Position numbers and translations under genes: made by a program
Shown: one piece after another, positions 16,558 to 26,132 of the stretch
How positions within the stretch are numbered: position 1 is the stretch's first letter
How the letters are laid out: every line of letters begins with the position of its first letter
Source of the DNA: Nocardioides speluncae
GTDB taxonomy: Bacteria > Actinomycetota > Actinomycetes > Propionibacteriales > Nocardioidaceae
Assembly: GCF_003121585.1 (NCBI RefSeq)
Contig: NZ_QEOO01000007.1
Span: forward strand, 62,001-126,000
Reading direction: 5' to 3'
DNA length: 64,000 bases
Notes under the pieces: model-generated
What the model was told of the DNA's origin: nothing
Database searches by the model: none
Seen by the model: only the letters and a program-made list of their open reading frames with translations

Positions 16558-18078
16558 GTGGTTCGCGGTTACCATCCATCGGTGCAGGGTCTCGGCTGGT
16601 TGTTGGCCGCCGGGCTGGCTCTGGCCGGCCTCGCGGTGCCGGCGTACGCCGAGCGCGACGAGCTGACGATCGACTGGACGGGGTGCCCCCTCGCAGTCGC
16701 GGTGCCGAGCACCGCGTGCACGTTCACGATCGAGGACTCCGCCGATCCGCAGGGTGACCTGTTCGCCGCCTGGCAGGACGACCCTCTGGAACCGCTACCG
16801 CACCTCGGTCAGCACACGATGAACTTCGACTCCGGTACCGAGCTCGGTGGCGTGATCTCGATCGTTCGCTGCGTCGATGGCTGTGCCCCGACCGGTGTCA
16901 GCTCACCCGAGCTCACGGTGTGGAAGGAGTCGCCGATGACCCTCGGCGGCGTGAGCGGCGTGGTGCGGCCGGGGGAGCGGACTGCCGAGGTCGACCTGCC
17001 GGACGCGCCGGACACGGAGCTCGAGCTGACCTGGAAGCTCTCCTACGGCGGGACGTCGTACGGCGACGGGACGGTGCCGGTGACCACCGACGACGACGGG
17101 CACGCCACCTTCCCCTACACCGTCCCGACCGGGCGCAGCGGCCGGCTGGGGCTGACCGCGAGGACGTCGTTCGACCAGCCGCCGTTCGGGCCGCACCGAG
17201 CCGTGGCGTCGCCGGCGTACTTCGACGTCGACCAGGCCGCGCCGACGCTGTCCCTCAGCCTCGGCACCACCTCGGTCTACCCGGCCACCGACGGCTACCG
17301 AGACCGGCTCACGATCCGCTACGGCACCAGCGAGCAGGTCAGCCAGCGGGTCGATATCCGCAACGCGGCCGGCACCGTCGTCCGCACGCTGGCGACCGGC
17401 ACGCTCGGCTCCGGCCACTCCGGCGCCGCCCGGACCATCACCTGGAACGGCCGCGACTCCGCCGACAACGTGGTGCCCGCCGGTAGCTACACCGTGCGCT
17501 TCGATGGCGTCGACCGCGTTGGCCGCTCCGCGACGGTGGCCAGGTCGGTGACGGTCTCCCACAAGAAGCTGGTGCAGAAGACCTGGCAGCGCGTGGTCAG
17601 GGCCGGCGACGCGGTCGCGCGCGGCGGCGCGATCGTCGGCTCCTGCTCGTCGCTGCGCCGCCCGGCCCGCTCGGACTGGCCCGGCTCCCTCGGCCTGCAC
17701 TCGCGGACCAAGTGTCAGCGCGCGGCCGACAGCCCGGTCACCGTGCTCCAGCGGGCCGCGGTGCCGAAGGCGTTCGAGGGCCGCTACGGCAGGCTCCAGA
17801 TCTGGCTGTACGGCGGCGGTGCACGCGGTCTGTCCGGCGGCGGCCGAGGCGCCCGGATCGACCTGGGCTACGCGTCGACCGCCGGCCCGCTCGCCCAGCG
17901 GGTGCGGTTCGGTGGCACCGTCGGCAGCCACGCCGGCCGCTCGGCGTACGCCCCCAACTTCGTCCACGCCAAGTTCGGCTCGCCGTACGTCAAATGGCTG
18001 GTGGGCGTTAACGGCGGCAGCAAGTACGACGTCCGCTCCTACACCCTCAAGCTGACCTACTTCCTCCTACAGGAGTAG
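16558..18078 (+). CDS. Secreted paralogue 3 of 5
   Basis: A 506-residue protein with the same order of domains: signal peptide (core L-L-A-A-G-L-A-L-A-G-L-A-V-P-A-Y-A), N-terminal beta domain, Ig-like domain, FlgD-like domain (V-Y-P-A-T-D-G-Y-R-D, W-N-G-R-D) and the C-terminal domain with Cys363 and Cys386. The start is the GTG at 16558, 6 bp after paralogue 2. A GTG at 16582 would give a more ordinary signal peptide and is a real alternative. Codon use is slightly more GC-rich than in its neighbours. It lacks the A-E-W-Q-G-E-R-Q form of the first domain (A-A-W-Q-D-D instead), so it has diverged most there. Confidence 0.8.
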   Translation: MVRGYHPSVQGLGWLLAAGLALAGLAVPAYAERDELTIDWTGCPLAVAVPSTACTFTIEDSADPQGDLFAAWQDDPLEPLPHLGQHTMNFDSGTELGGVISIVRCVDGCAPTGVSSPELTVWKESPMTLGGVSGVVRPGERTAEVDLPDAPDTELELTWKLSYGGTSYGDGTVPVTTDDDGHATFPYTVPTGRSGRLGLTARTSFDQPPFGPHRAVASPAYFDVDQAAPTLSLSLGTTSVYPATDGYRDRLTIRYGTSEQVSQRVDIRNAAGTVVRTLATGTLGSGHSGAARTITWNGRDSADNVVPAGSYTVRFDGVDRVGRSATVARSVTVSHKKLVQKTWQRVVRAGDAVARGGAIVGSCSSLRRPARSDWPGSLGLHSRTKCQRAADSPVTVLQRAAVPKAFEGRYGRLQIWLYGGGARGLSGGGRGARIDLGYASTAGPLAQRVRFGGTVGSHAGRSAYAPNFVHAKFGSPYVKWLVGVNGGSKYDVRSYTLKLTYFLLQE

Positions 18079-18175
18079 CCACCCAAGGTGGGCTAGACCA
18101 CCCGGATAGGTGATTTCGCCGTACATCCTTTCCTGCTTATGCTTCGGCGACTTTCGACAACTACGGGGGAGTTCC

Positions 18176-19663
18176 ATGCGTCTTCGCGCAGTCCTGATTG
18201 CCGTCCCACTTGCCGTCATCGGCCTTGCCGTACCGGCGTACGCCGAGCCGACCGTCACCGTCGACTGGGGTACGACCTCCGAGTTCAACGCCGACTACTA
18301 CGGCTACACGTTCCAGATCACCGATGCGGTCGCGGAACCTGAGCGGGGCACCCTGTACGCCGAGTGGCAGGGCGAGCGGCAGGCAATTCCCCACAACGGC
18401 CGCTACACCATGGACTTCGTCACCGGTGGGATCGGGACCGTCAAGATCGTGCGCTGCGTGGGCGAGCCGGAGATCTGCACGGATACCGGGGCCATCTCAC
18501 CGACCATCGAGGTCTTCAAGTACGCAAGCCTCGACGTGGAGGACTTCGACGACTGGTTGCTGCGAGACGGCGCACAGACCGCGCAGCTGAGGTCCTGGGA
18601 CTCCAGGATGCGCGGCGCCACCGTCGACCTCACCTGGTACGTGCGACTCGGGGAGGAGGGCGAGCCGGCGAGCTCGGGTACCGCTCAGGTCGTGGTGGGT
18701 GACAACGACCGGGCGAGTCTGCCGTTCACGATCTCGAAGACGACCACGGGCTACCAGGAGCTCTGGATCGAGGGAACCGTAGACATCGGGTCCTTCGGGC
18801 GGCACCGCGTCAGAGGCCACACCGAGCACTTCGAGGTCGACGCGACCGCCCCGCGAGTGTGGACTGGAGCCTCGGCGACTGCCGTCTACCCTGTGCGCGA
18901 CGGCTACCGCGACTCGATCAACCTCAAGGCGACGACGAACGAGTGGACCTCCGGTCGGCTGGAGATCCTGCGCGGCAGCAGCATGCTTCGCCGGATCTGG
19001 CTGACCGACCGCAGCGACCACGTCGTGCGCTACGACGGCCGCTCGTCAAGCGGCAAGGTGCTCGCCGCCGGCACCTACACCGCGAGGTTCACGCTGAAGG
19101 ACCGGGTTGGCCATGAGGTGACCGCCAGCCGGTCGTTCACGGTCTCCGGGAAGCGGCTGGTCACCCGGCACTTCCGGCGTACCTACAGCGCTGCGAGCAC
19201 CGTCGTCCGCAATGGCGCAACGGTGGGCCGCTGTTCGACGTTGGCGAAGCCGTCGGCGCGCGGCTGGGCGGGCTCACTCGGGTTCTATTCACAGACCAAG
19301 TGCCGGCGGCTCAACGACAGCCTGGTGGCCACCGTCAACGGCGTCTACGTGCCGAAGTCGGTCCAGGCGCGCTACGGCAAGCTCCGGGTCACGATGTACG
19401 GCGGCGGCGCCACGCGCGGCGTACGGCACGGCCGCAACGCCTACATTGTGATGTCATACATCAACCGGGCCGACGACTTCGCTGCGCGTGCCCAGTTCAA
19501 CGGCAGCCTCGGACAGCACGCGGGCCGAACGGTCAACGCTGGCGGCTTCGTCTGGAAGAAGACGACCAAGCCGTACGTCCTCTGGTTCACGGGCCTGACT
19601 GAGGGCAGCAACTACGACGTCAAGTCCTACACCGTTGATCTCGACTACACCGTCCTGCGTTGA
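18176..19663 (+). CDS. Secreted paralogue 4 of 5
   Basis: A 495-residue protein. The signal peptide covers residues 1-22 (G-L-A-V-P-A-Y-A). Domain 1 has L-Y-A-E-W-Q-G-E-R-Q and the Cys/C-T-D-T-G pair. An Ig-like domain, a FlgD-like domain (V-Y-P-V-R-D-G-Y-R-D) and the C-terminal domain with Cys353 and Cys376 follow. I chose the ATG at 18176 because of its ribosome site GGGGGAGTTCC and the signal peptide; upstream frame to 18110 is not coding-like. The 97-bp gap before it could hold a separate promoter. Paralogue 5 starts 22 bp after its stop. The product is predicted to be extracellular. Confidence 0.82.
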   Translation: MRLRAVLIAVPLAVIGLAVPAYAEPTVTVDWGTTSEFNADYYGYTFQITDAVAEPERGTLYAEWQGERQAIPHNGRYTMDFVTGGIGTVKIVRCVGEPEICTDTGAISPTIEVFKYASLDVEDFDDWLLRDGAQTAQLRSWDSRMRGATVDLTWYVRLGEEGEPASSGTAQVVVGDNDRASLPFTISKTTTGYQELWIEGTVDIGSFGRHRVRGHTEHFEVDATAPRVWTGASATAVYPVRDGYRDSINLKATTNEWTSGRLEILRGSSMLRRIWLTDRSDHVVRYDGRSSSGKVLAAGTYTARFTLKDRVGHEVTASRSFTVSGKRLVTRHFRRTYSAASTVVRNGATVGRCSTLAKPSARGWAGSLGFYSQTKCRRLNDSLVATVNGVYVPKSVQARYGKLRVTMYGGGATRGVRHGRNAYIVMSYINRADDFAARAQFNGSLGQHAGRTVNAGGFVWKKTTKPYVLWFTGLTEGSNYDVKSYTVDLDYTVLR

Positions 19664-19685
19664 GCCGGTCCGAAAGGTGAACTCG

Positions 19686-21131
19686 ATGACCAGAATCGCT
19701 GCGCTCCTCCTCGCACCGCTAGTGCTGCTCGGTGCCCTTACCTCGCCGACCCACGCGGACGACCCCGACCTGCGGGTGGACTTCCCCTGGGACCAGAGCT
19801 ACGTGAACGCCCACAGCGACCAGTACCAGATCTACATCGAGGACCGAGGGGTCGGACAGGTGTACGCCGAGTGGCAGGGCGCGCGCCAGCTGCTTCCTCG
19901 CTCGGGCTGGCACACCATGACCTTCGACAAGGGTGGCGAGGGCCGGATCTCCATCGTTCGCTGCTCGGGGGAGCCGCAGGAGTGCGTGGACACCGGACGG
20001 AAGTCGCCGGAGCTCACGGTGGTGGGCTCCCTGGAGTCGACGGCCACCGGCATCCCCGAGGCGGTTCCGAGCGGCGCGGTCGCGCCTATCGAGATCACCT
20101 CACCGCACCTCGCCGGCATCGATGTCGCCGTCGCCTGGACGGTGAGTCGAGGAGGTGGGTGGTCGCCGGTGACGGGCCGGTCCGAGACGCTACGCGCCGA
20201 CGAATCCGGCCGGGTCGCTTTCGACGTACGCTTCCCGCGCTCTACGCCCGAGGACGACTACGACGTGTCGATCCGCCTCGAGGCCGACGTCGCGCCGTTC
20301 GGTACCCGGGTCGGCCGGCACGGCGGCACCGTCCGGGTGGACAGCACCAAGCCACGGGTCAGTCTCAAGCTCCCGCCCGAGGTCTACCCGATTCGCGATG
20401 AGTACCTGGACACGGTGACCGCTCTTGCCGAGTTCTCCGAGCAGGCCGACAGCACCGTCGAGCTGCTCCGCGGCGACGAGGTGATCCGACGGTTCACGCA
20501 CAGGGACAAGTGGGGTGCGACGCAGCTGATCACGGGCCGGACCGCCTCAGGTGGTCTGCTGCCCGCGGGCAGCTACACCGTCCGGGTGACGGCCATCGAC
20601 CCGATGGGCAACACCGGATCTGCCTCCAGGTCGCTAGTGATCTCCCACAAGCGGCTGGTGAAGAAGACCTGGGAGCGCACGATCTCCGCGCAGGCCGCGA
20701 TGCAGCAGAGCACAGTTGCCCCATGCTCGACGCTCCGCCGCGGGAGCTCCCGCGGCTGGTCCGGCTCGCTCGGGCTCTACTCGCAGTCCAAGTGCCGCAA
20801 GGGCGCCGACCAGGTTCGCGTGGTCAATGCGATCGAGGTGCCCGACGCGTTCCAGTTCCAGTCGGTGCGGGTATCGACGTATGGCGGCGGAGCCACGGGT
20901 CGCGGTGGCGGGACAACCGCGTCGCTGTCGCAACTGCTCATCGAGGACTGGAGCACGGCCGGAGTGAGCCGCTTCAACGGCAAGGTCGGCCTCCATCATG
21001 GCGGCTGGGGTGCCGCATTCAAGCGCATCGACGGCAAGTGGCTGGTCCGCTGGCGTGTCTGGGCCGAGCACGGCAGCCGATACGACGTGAAGTCGTACAC
21101 CGTCCGCCTCATCTACACCGCGCTGCAGTAA
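19686..21131 (+). CDS. Secreted paralogue 5 of 5
   Basis: A 481-residue protein. The signal peptide covers residues 1-22 (L-T-S-P-T-H-A-D). The N-terminal domain has V-Y-A-E-W-Q-G-A-R-Q and a Cys pair. Ig-like and FlgD-like domains follow (V-Y-P-I-R-D-E-Y-L-D), then the C-terminal domain with Cys347 and Cys370. The FlgD-like domain carries G-R-T-A-S-G-G in place of the W-N-G-R-D turn, and an insertion of about five residues interrupts the Gly-rich turn of the C-terminal domain. AAAGGTGA precedes the ATG at 19686. It ends the array, and hrpA begins 45 bp later on the same strand but is functionally unrelated. The five genes are best explained by serial duplication. Confidence 0.82.
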   Translation: MTRIAALLLAPLVLLGALTSPTHADDPDLRVDFPWDQSYVNAHSDQYQIYIEDRGVGQVYAEWQGARQLLPRSGWHTMTFDKGGEGRISIVRCSGEPQECVDTGRKSPELTVVGSLESTATGIPEAVPSGAVAPIEITSPHLAGIDVAVAWTVSRGGGWSPVTGRSETLRADESGRVAFDVRFPRSTPEDDYDVSIRLEADVAPFGTRVGRHGGTVRVDSTKPRVSLKLPPEVYPIRDEYLDTVTALAEFSEQADSTVELLRGDEVIRRFTHRDKWGATQLITGRTASGGLLPAGSYTVRVTAIDPMGNTGSASRSLVISHKRLVKKTWERTISAQAAMQQSTVAPCSTLRRGSSRGWSGSLGLYSQSKCRKGADQVRVVNAIEVPDAFQFQSVRVSTYGGGATGRGGGTTASLSQLLIEDWSTAGVSRFNGKVGLHHGGWGAAFKRIDGKWLVRWRVWAEHGSRYDVKSYTVRLIYTALQ

Positions 21132-21176
21132 ACCGGTTCGCACGAGCTCAGGTGGGCCAGGCAGAATTGCGCCGTT

Positions 21177-24100
21177 GTGCGTATCTCCTACCCACCCGAG
21201 CTCCCGGTCAGCGGGCGCCGTGACGACATCGCTGCGGCGATCCGGGACCATCAGGTGGTCATCGTCGCGGGCGAGACCGGGTCGGGGAAGACCACCCAGA
21301 TCCCCAAGATCTGCCTCGAGCTCGGCCGCGGGCTGGGGCAGGCCGAGGGCGGCAAGCTGATCGGACACACCCAGCCGCGCCGGATCGCGGCGCGATCGGT
21401 GGCCGAGCGGATCGCTGAGGAGCTCGGGACCGAGCTGGGCGACGTGGTCGGCTACCAGGTCAGGTTCACCGACCGGACCTCGCGCAGCAGCCGGGTCAAG
21501 CTGATGACCGACGGCATCCTGCTCGCCGAACTGCAGCGCGACCGGCAGCTGCAGAAGTACGACACGATCATCATCGACGAGGCCCACGAGCGCTCGCTCA
21601 ACATCGACTTCATCCTCGGCTACCTCAAGCGGCTGCTGCCGCGCCGGCCGGACCTCAAGGTGATCATCACCTCGGCCACGATCGACCCGGAGCGGTTCGC
21701 CGAGCACTTCGCCGACAAGCGCGGCCGGCCCGCTCCGATCATCGAGGTGAGCGGCCGGACCTACCCGGTCGACATCCGCTACCGGCCGCTGGTCGAGCTG
21801 CCAGAGGAGGACGAGGAGGGCGAGGCGGTCGTCCGCGACCAGACCGAGGCGATCCTCGACGCCGTCCGCGAGCTCTCCGCCGAGGGCCAGGGCGACATCC
21901 TGGTCTTCCTGCCCGGTGAGCGAGAGATCCGGGACACCGCCGACGCGCTCAAGCCGCTCACGACCGGCCGGTCGGCGGTCGAGGTGGTGCCGCTCTACTC
22001 GCGACTGTCGGCGGCCGAGCAGCACAAGGTCTTCGAGCGGCACACCGGGCGCCGCGTCGTACTGTCCACCAACGTCGCCGAGACCTCGCTGACCGTCCCC
22101 GGCATCCGGTACGTCGTCGACACCGGCGTCGCCCGGATCAGCCGCTACTCCGCGCGGACCAAGGTGCAGCGACTGCCGATCGAGCCGATCAGCCAGGCCT
22201 CCGCCAACCAGCGTTCCGGTCGCTGCGGCCGGGTCGAAGCGGGCATCGCGATCCGGCTGTACGGCGAGGAGGAGTTTGCCGCGCGCCCGGAGTTCACCGA
22301 TCCCGAGATCCTGCGCACCAACCTCGCCAGCGTCATTCTGCAGATGACCTCGCTCGGGTTGGGCGACCTGGCGCGGTTCCCGTTCGTCGACCCGCCCGAC
22401 AAGCGCAACGTGGCCGCCGGCGTACAGCTGCTGGAGGAGTTGGGCGCCCTTGGCGACCAACGCCTCACCAAGTTGGGGCGGCGCCTGGCGCGGCTGCCGA
22501 TCGACCCTCGGCTGGGCCGGATGATCCTCGAGGCCGAGCGGCTCGGCTGCGTGCGCGAGGTGATCGTGATCGCGGCGGCGCTCTCGCTGCAGGACCCGCG
22601 GGAGCGGCCGGTGGAGTTCCGGCCGCAGGCCGACCAGCAGCACGCCCGGTTCAAGGACGAGACGAGCGACTTCATCACCTGGCTCAACCTGTGGCGCTAC
22701 CTCAAACAGCAGCAGCGCGAGCTGTCCTCGAGCGCCTTCCGGCGGATGTGCAAGGCCGAGTACCTCAACTACCTGCGGGTGCGCGAGTGGCAGGACTTCG
22801 AGTCCCAGCTCCGCCAGGTCTGCAAGGAGATGAAGATCCAGGTCGGTACGCCGGCCGACCTGCCCGACGCCGACGGCATCCACCAGTCGCTGCTCTCCGG
22901 GCTGCTCTCGCACATCGGGCTGCTGGAGGAGCGCGAGCGGCGGGTCGAGAAGGGCCAGCGCCCGGCGATGCGGGAGTACCTCGGCGCCCGTGGCGCGAGG
23001 TTCGCGATCTTCCCGGGCAGCGGCCTGAAGGGCAAGAACCCGCAGTTCCTGATGGCCGGCGAGCTGGTCGAGACCGGTCGGCTCTGGGCCCGCCAGAACG
23101 CCGCGATCAACCCCGAGTGGGCCGAGCGGCTCGGCTCGCACCTGGTCAAGCGCACCTACAGCGAGCCGCACTGGTCGAAGAAGCGTGCGGCGGTGATGGC
23201 CGTCGAGCGGGTCACGCTGTACGGCGTACCGATCATCGCCGACCGCCCCGTCAACTTCGGCCGGATCGACCCGGAGCTGAGCCGCGAGCTGTTCATCCGG
23301 CACGCGCTCGTCTACGGCGAGTGGTCGACCCTTCACAAGTTCTACGCCAAGAACCTGCGCCTCCTCGACGAGGCCGCCGAGCTGGAACACCGGGCCCGGC
23401 GCCGCGACCTGGTGGTCGACGAGCACACGCTGTTCGACTTCTACGACGCCCGGATCCCGGCCGACGTGGTCAGCGGGGCGCACTTCGACCAGTGGTGGAA
23501 GAAGGAGCGGCAACAGCGCGGCAACCTGCTCACCTTCGACCCCGCGATGCTCACCCACGACACCATCGCCGAGGTCCAGGAGGCGGACTTCCCGACCACC
23601 TGGGAGGCGGCCGGGGCCGACGGTGGGATGACGTTCCCGATCGGCTACCACTTCGAGCCCGGTGCGGCCGACGACGGCCTGACCATCGACGTACCCGTGG
23701 CCACGCTCAACCAGGTCGACGCCGCCGACTTCTCGTGGAACGTGCCGGGCCTGCGCGAGGAGCTGGTCACCTCGCTGATCCGCAGCCTGCCCAAGCCGCT
23801 CCGGGTCCACTTCGTGCCGGCGCCCAACCATGCGCGGGACTTCCTGGCCAAGGTGCCGGCGGGGGAGGAGCCGCTGCTGGACGCGTTGGAGCGGCACTTC
23901 CGCTCGACCACCGGTGTCGTGGTGCCGCGCGAGGCGTGGGACTGGACCAAGGTCGCCGACCACCTCAAGCCGACCTTCCGGGTGCTGTCGGAGCAGGGCG
24001 CCGAGGTCGGGCGCGGCAAGGACCTGGAGGCGCTGAAGGCGCCGCTGCGGCCGCGGTTCGCGCAGGCGATGCGCGAGGTCGCCGCGGAGACCGGACGGAC

Positions 24101-24950
24101 GGTGACCGGCCAGACGACGTGGACGTTCGGCACGATCGAGCGGTCCTTCACCCAGAAGCGCGCCGGGCACGAGGTCCGCGGCTACCCGGCCCTGGTCGAC
24201 GAGGGCGAGTCGGTGGGGCTGCAGGTGTTCGGCTCCGAGGATGAGGCGGACGCCCGGCACCGGCTCGGAGTACGAAGGCTGCTCCTCCTCGAGACGGCGT
24301 CGCCGGTCAAGGCGGTGCTGGACTCACTGACCAACCTCGAGAAGCTGTCCCTTGCGAGCACGCCGTACGCGGGTGTCGGTGAGCTGCTCGACGACTGCCG
24401 TGCCGCAGTCGTCGGCGAGACCGTCGACGCTCGGCCCGCCGTGCGCAGTACCGAAGAGTACGACGCCCTGCTGGCCGCCGCTGGCGCCGATCAGGAGGCG
24501 CGGCTGCGCGGGGTGCTCGCCGACGTGATCCGGGTGCTGGCCGCGTGGCGGCATACCGACAAGCTGCTCAGCGGCCGCGCGGACATGCTGATGCTGCCGG
24601 CGCTCGCGGACATGAAGGCCCAGCTGGGCCGGCTGATGGACCGCGGCTTCATCGGCGAGGCGGGACCCACGCAGCTGCGCCGCTACCCGGTCTGCCTCGC
24701 CGCGCTCGACTACCGCCGCGAACGCCTCGACGGCCAGGTCAACCGGGACCGCCAGCTGATGGACCAGATCGGCGACCTGCAGGACGCCTACCTGCACCAG
24801 ATCGACGCCCTCCCCGACGGCCGTCCGCCGTCCGCCGCGCTGCGGCAGGTGCGCTGGATGCTGGAGGAGTACCGCATCTCGTTGTGGGCGCAGCACCTCG
24901 GCACAGCGGGCTCGGTCAGCGACGCCCGGATCCGCAAGGCCCTCGGGTGA
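21177..24950 (+). CDS. hrpA: ATP-dependent RNA helicase HrpA
   Basis: A 1257-residue DEAH-box helicase, close to the usual HrpA length of about 1300. The GTG start at 21177 begins M-R-I-S-Y-P-P-E-L-P-V. Walker A is G-E-T-G-S-G-K-T-T at about residues 32-40, followed by the DEAH box (I-I-D-E-A-H-E-R-S) and motif III S-A-T-I-D. Motif VI follows as Q-R-S-G-R-C-G-R. The helicase-associated domain, OB-fold region and the long HrpA-specific DUF3418 C-terminal part are all present. In bacteria HrpA remodels mRNA and resolves stalled ribosomes. The gene is monocistronic and converges on a sigma factor gene 13 bp away. Confidence 0.96.
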   Translation: MRISYPPELPVSGRRDDIAAAIRDHQVVIVAGETGSGKTTQIPKICLELGRGLGQAEGGKLIGHTQPRRIAARSVAERIAEELGTELGDVVGYQVRFTDRTSRSSRVKLMTDGILLAELQRDRQLQKYDTIIIDEAHERSLNIDFILGYLKRLLPRRPDLKVIITSATIDPERFAEHFADKRGRPAPIIEVSGRTYPVDIRYRPLVELPEEDEEGEAVVRDQTEAILDAVRELSAEGQGDILVFLPGEREIRDTADALKPLTTGRSAVEVVPLYSRLSAAEQHKVFERHTGRRVVLSTNVAETSLTVPGIRYVVDTGVARISRYSARTKVQRLPIEPISQASANQRSGRCGRVEAGIAIRLYGEEEFAARPEFTDPEILRTNLASVILQMTSLGLGDLARFPFVDPPDKRNVAAGVQLLEELGALGDQRLTKLGRRLARLPIDPRLGRMILEAERLGCVREVIVIAAALSLQDPRERPVEFRPQADQQHARFKDETSDFITWLNLWRYLKQQQRELSSSAFRRMCKAEYLNYLRVREWQDFESQLRQVCKEMKIQVGTPADLPDADGIHQSLLSGLLSHIGLLEERERRVEKGQRPAMREYLGARGARFAIFPGSGLKGKNPQFLMAGELVETGRLWARQNAAINPEWAERLGSHLVKRTYSEPHWSKKRAAVMAVERVTLYGVPIIADRPVNFGRIDPELSRELFIRHALVYGEWSTLHKFYAKNLRLLDEAAELEHRARRRDLVVDEHTLFDFYDARIPADVVSGAHFDQWWKKERQQRGNLLTFDPAMLTHDTIAEVQEADFPTTWEAAGADGGMTFPIGYHFEPGAADDGLTIDVPVATLNQVDAADFSWNVPGLREELVTSLIRSLPKPLRVHFVPAPNHARDFLAKVPAGEEPLLDALERHFRSTTGVVVPREAWDWTKVADHLKPTFRVLSEQGAEVGRGKDLEALKAPLRPRFAQAMREVAAETGRTVTGQTTWTFGTIERSFTQKRAGHEVRGYPALVDEGESVGLQVFGSEDEADARHRLGVRRLLLLETASPVKAVLDSLTNLEKLSLASTPYAGVGELLDDCRAAVVGETVDARPAVRSTEEYDALLAAAGADQEARLRGVLADVIRVLAAWRHTDKLLSGRADMLMLPALADMKAQLGRLMDRGFIGEAGPTQLRRYPVCLAALDYRRERLDGQVNRDRQLMDQIGDLQDAYLHQIDALPDGRPPSAALRQVRWMLEEYRISLWAQHLGTAGSVSDARIRKALG

Positions 24951-24963
24951 TCGGCTTAGTCAT

Positions 24964-25959
24964 CTAGGCGAGCGTCCGGGGCAGGCCGAAGGACGGCGCG
25001 AGCGTCGTCTCGAACCGAGTGAGCTCGCGGACGCGGTCGCCAGCGAGGGCGACGACGAGAATGCCCGTGAGATGCAGGCCACCGGTGACGGGGTCAGCGA
25101 CGTACTCACCCCAGGCCAGGTGGCGGTTGGCCCGCACCGGCACCAGGTGGCTGACCTCGCGCCAGTGAGCGTCGATCGCGGTGAAGAAGCGATGCGCGTC
25201 CGCGATGCCGCGATACTCGAACGGCAGCGGTGGCATCCGCACCCAGACGTCGTCGGTCATCAGGGCGACCAGGGCGTCGATGTCGTGGGCGGTGAAGGCC
25301 GCGACGAAGGCGTCGGCCAGCGCCCGCTCCTCCGGACTTCCGGTCGCCGGCGGCGGCGGGCCCGGCGCGTGGGTTGCTGCCATCGTCGCGCGAGCCCGCT
25401 TGAGCGCGCTGGTGACGGCGTCCTCGGTCAGGCCGAGCAGCGCAGCGGTCTCCTTCGCCCGATATCCGAGTACGTCGCGCAACAGCAGCACCGCACGCTG
25501 GTTGGGTGGCAGCAGCTGTACGGCGCTGACGAACGCAAGCGAGATCGCCTCCCGGGTCTCGACCTGGGCGTCCGGTCCCGGGACCGCGTCGGGTAGCCCG
25601 TCCAGCAGGATGTCCGGGTACGGCTGCAGCCACGGCACCTCGCCCAGGCGGCTCGGCTCGGAAGGAGCGACGGGCAGGGGTGCGGCGGTCACCGGCCTCC
25701 GCGACGACGACCGCAGCAGGTTGAGGCACCGGTTGGTGGCGATCCGGTAGAGCCAGGTGCGCAGCGACGCGCGTCCTTCGAAACCCGCGAGACCGAGCCA
25801 GGCGGCGAGGAGGCTCTCCTGCAGCGTGTCCTCGGCGTCCTGAAGCGAACCGAGCATCCGGTAGCAGTGCACCTGCAGCTCACTGCAGTGCGGCTCCACC
25901 AGAGCGGTGAACGCGTTGCGGTCACCGGCCCGTGCCCGCTCGAGCAACTCTGCTGTCAT
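24964..25959 (-). CDS. ECF-like RNA polymerase sigma factor with C-terminal SnoaL-like domain
   Basis: A 331-residue protein. Sigma region 2 is at about 5-75 (F-T-A-L-V-E-P-H, D-A-E-D-T-L-Q-E) and region 4 at about 140-195 (L-P-P-N-Q-R-A-V-L-L-L-R-D-V-L-G). A SnoaL/NTF2-like domain of about 120 residues follows (F-T-A-H-D-I-D-A-L-V-A-L-M-T-D-D-V). This layout is that of sigma factors whose fused C-terminal domain, rather than a separate anti-sigma factor, tunes activity. The ATG at 25959 has GGAGGT just upstream; the longer frame to 26115 is rejected. It is divergent from an SDR gene, with a 29-bp palindrome between them, so that SDR is the likely target. Confidence 0.9.
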   Translation of the reverse strand: MTAELLERARAGDRNAFTALVEPHCSELQVHCYRMLGSLQDAEDTLQESLLAAWLGLAGFEGRASLRTWLYRIATNRCLNLLRSSSRRPVTAAPLPVAPSEPSRLGEVPWLQPYPDILLDGLPDAVPGPDAQVETREAISLAFVSAVQLLPPNQRAVLLLRDVLGYRAKETAALLGLTEDAVTSALKRARATMAATHAPGPPPPATGSPEERALADAFVAAFTAHDIDALVALMTDDVWVRMPPLPFEYRGIADAHRFFTAIDAHWREVSHLVPVRANRHLAWGEYVADPVTGGLHLTGILVVALAGDRVRELTRFETTLAPSFGLPRTLA

Positions 25960-26027
25960 CGGCCACCTCCATCTCGCCGCTGTCTCGCCTCTGTTTCCTT
26001 GCAACGTACTGACACCGGCGCCGTACC

Positions 26028-26056
26028 GAACTGGGCGCCGCCGGCGCGCCCAGTTC
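26028..26056. promoter_or_regulatory. Perfect inverted repeat in the sigma/SDR divergent region
   Basis: GAACTGGGCGC (26028-26038) and GCGCCCAGTTC (26046-26056) are perfect complements with a 7-nt spacer. The site lies about midway in the 173-bp gap between the sigma factor and SDR starts. It may be an operator, or a hairpin in one leader. C-C-G-A-A repeats on both outer sides. Confidence 0.45.
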
Positions 26057-26132
26057 CGAACGGGCGTCGTGTCTTCTCCAGTGCAGGCCAACCGTCGGCA
26101 AGCCAGCGCCGGCAATCACCTCAGGAGGACAC

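Noticed and set aside
20634..24260. 1208-codon open frame antisense to hrpA
   Set aside because: It is a GC-bias shadow with low-complexity Arg/Leu/Gly translation. The sense strand encodes an unmistakable helicase.
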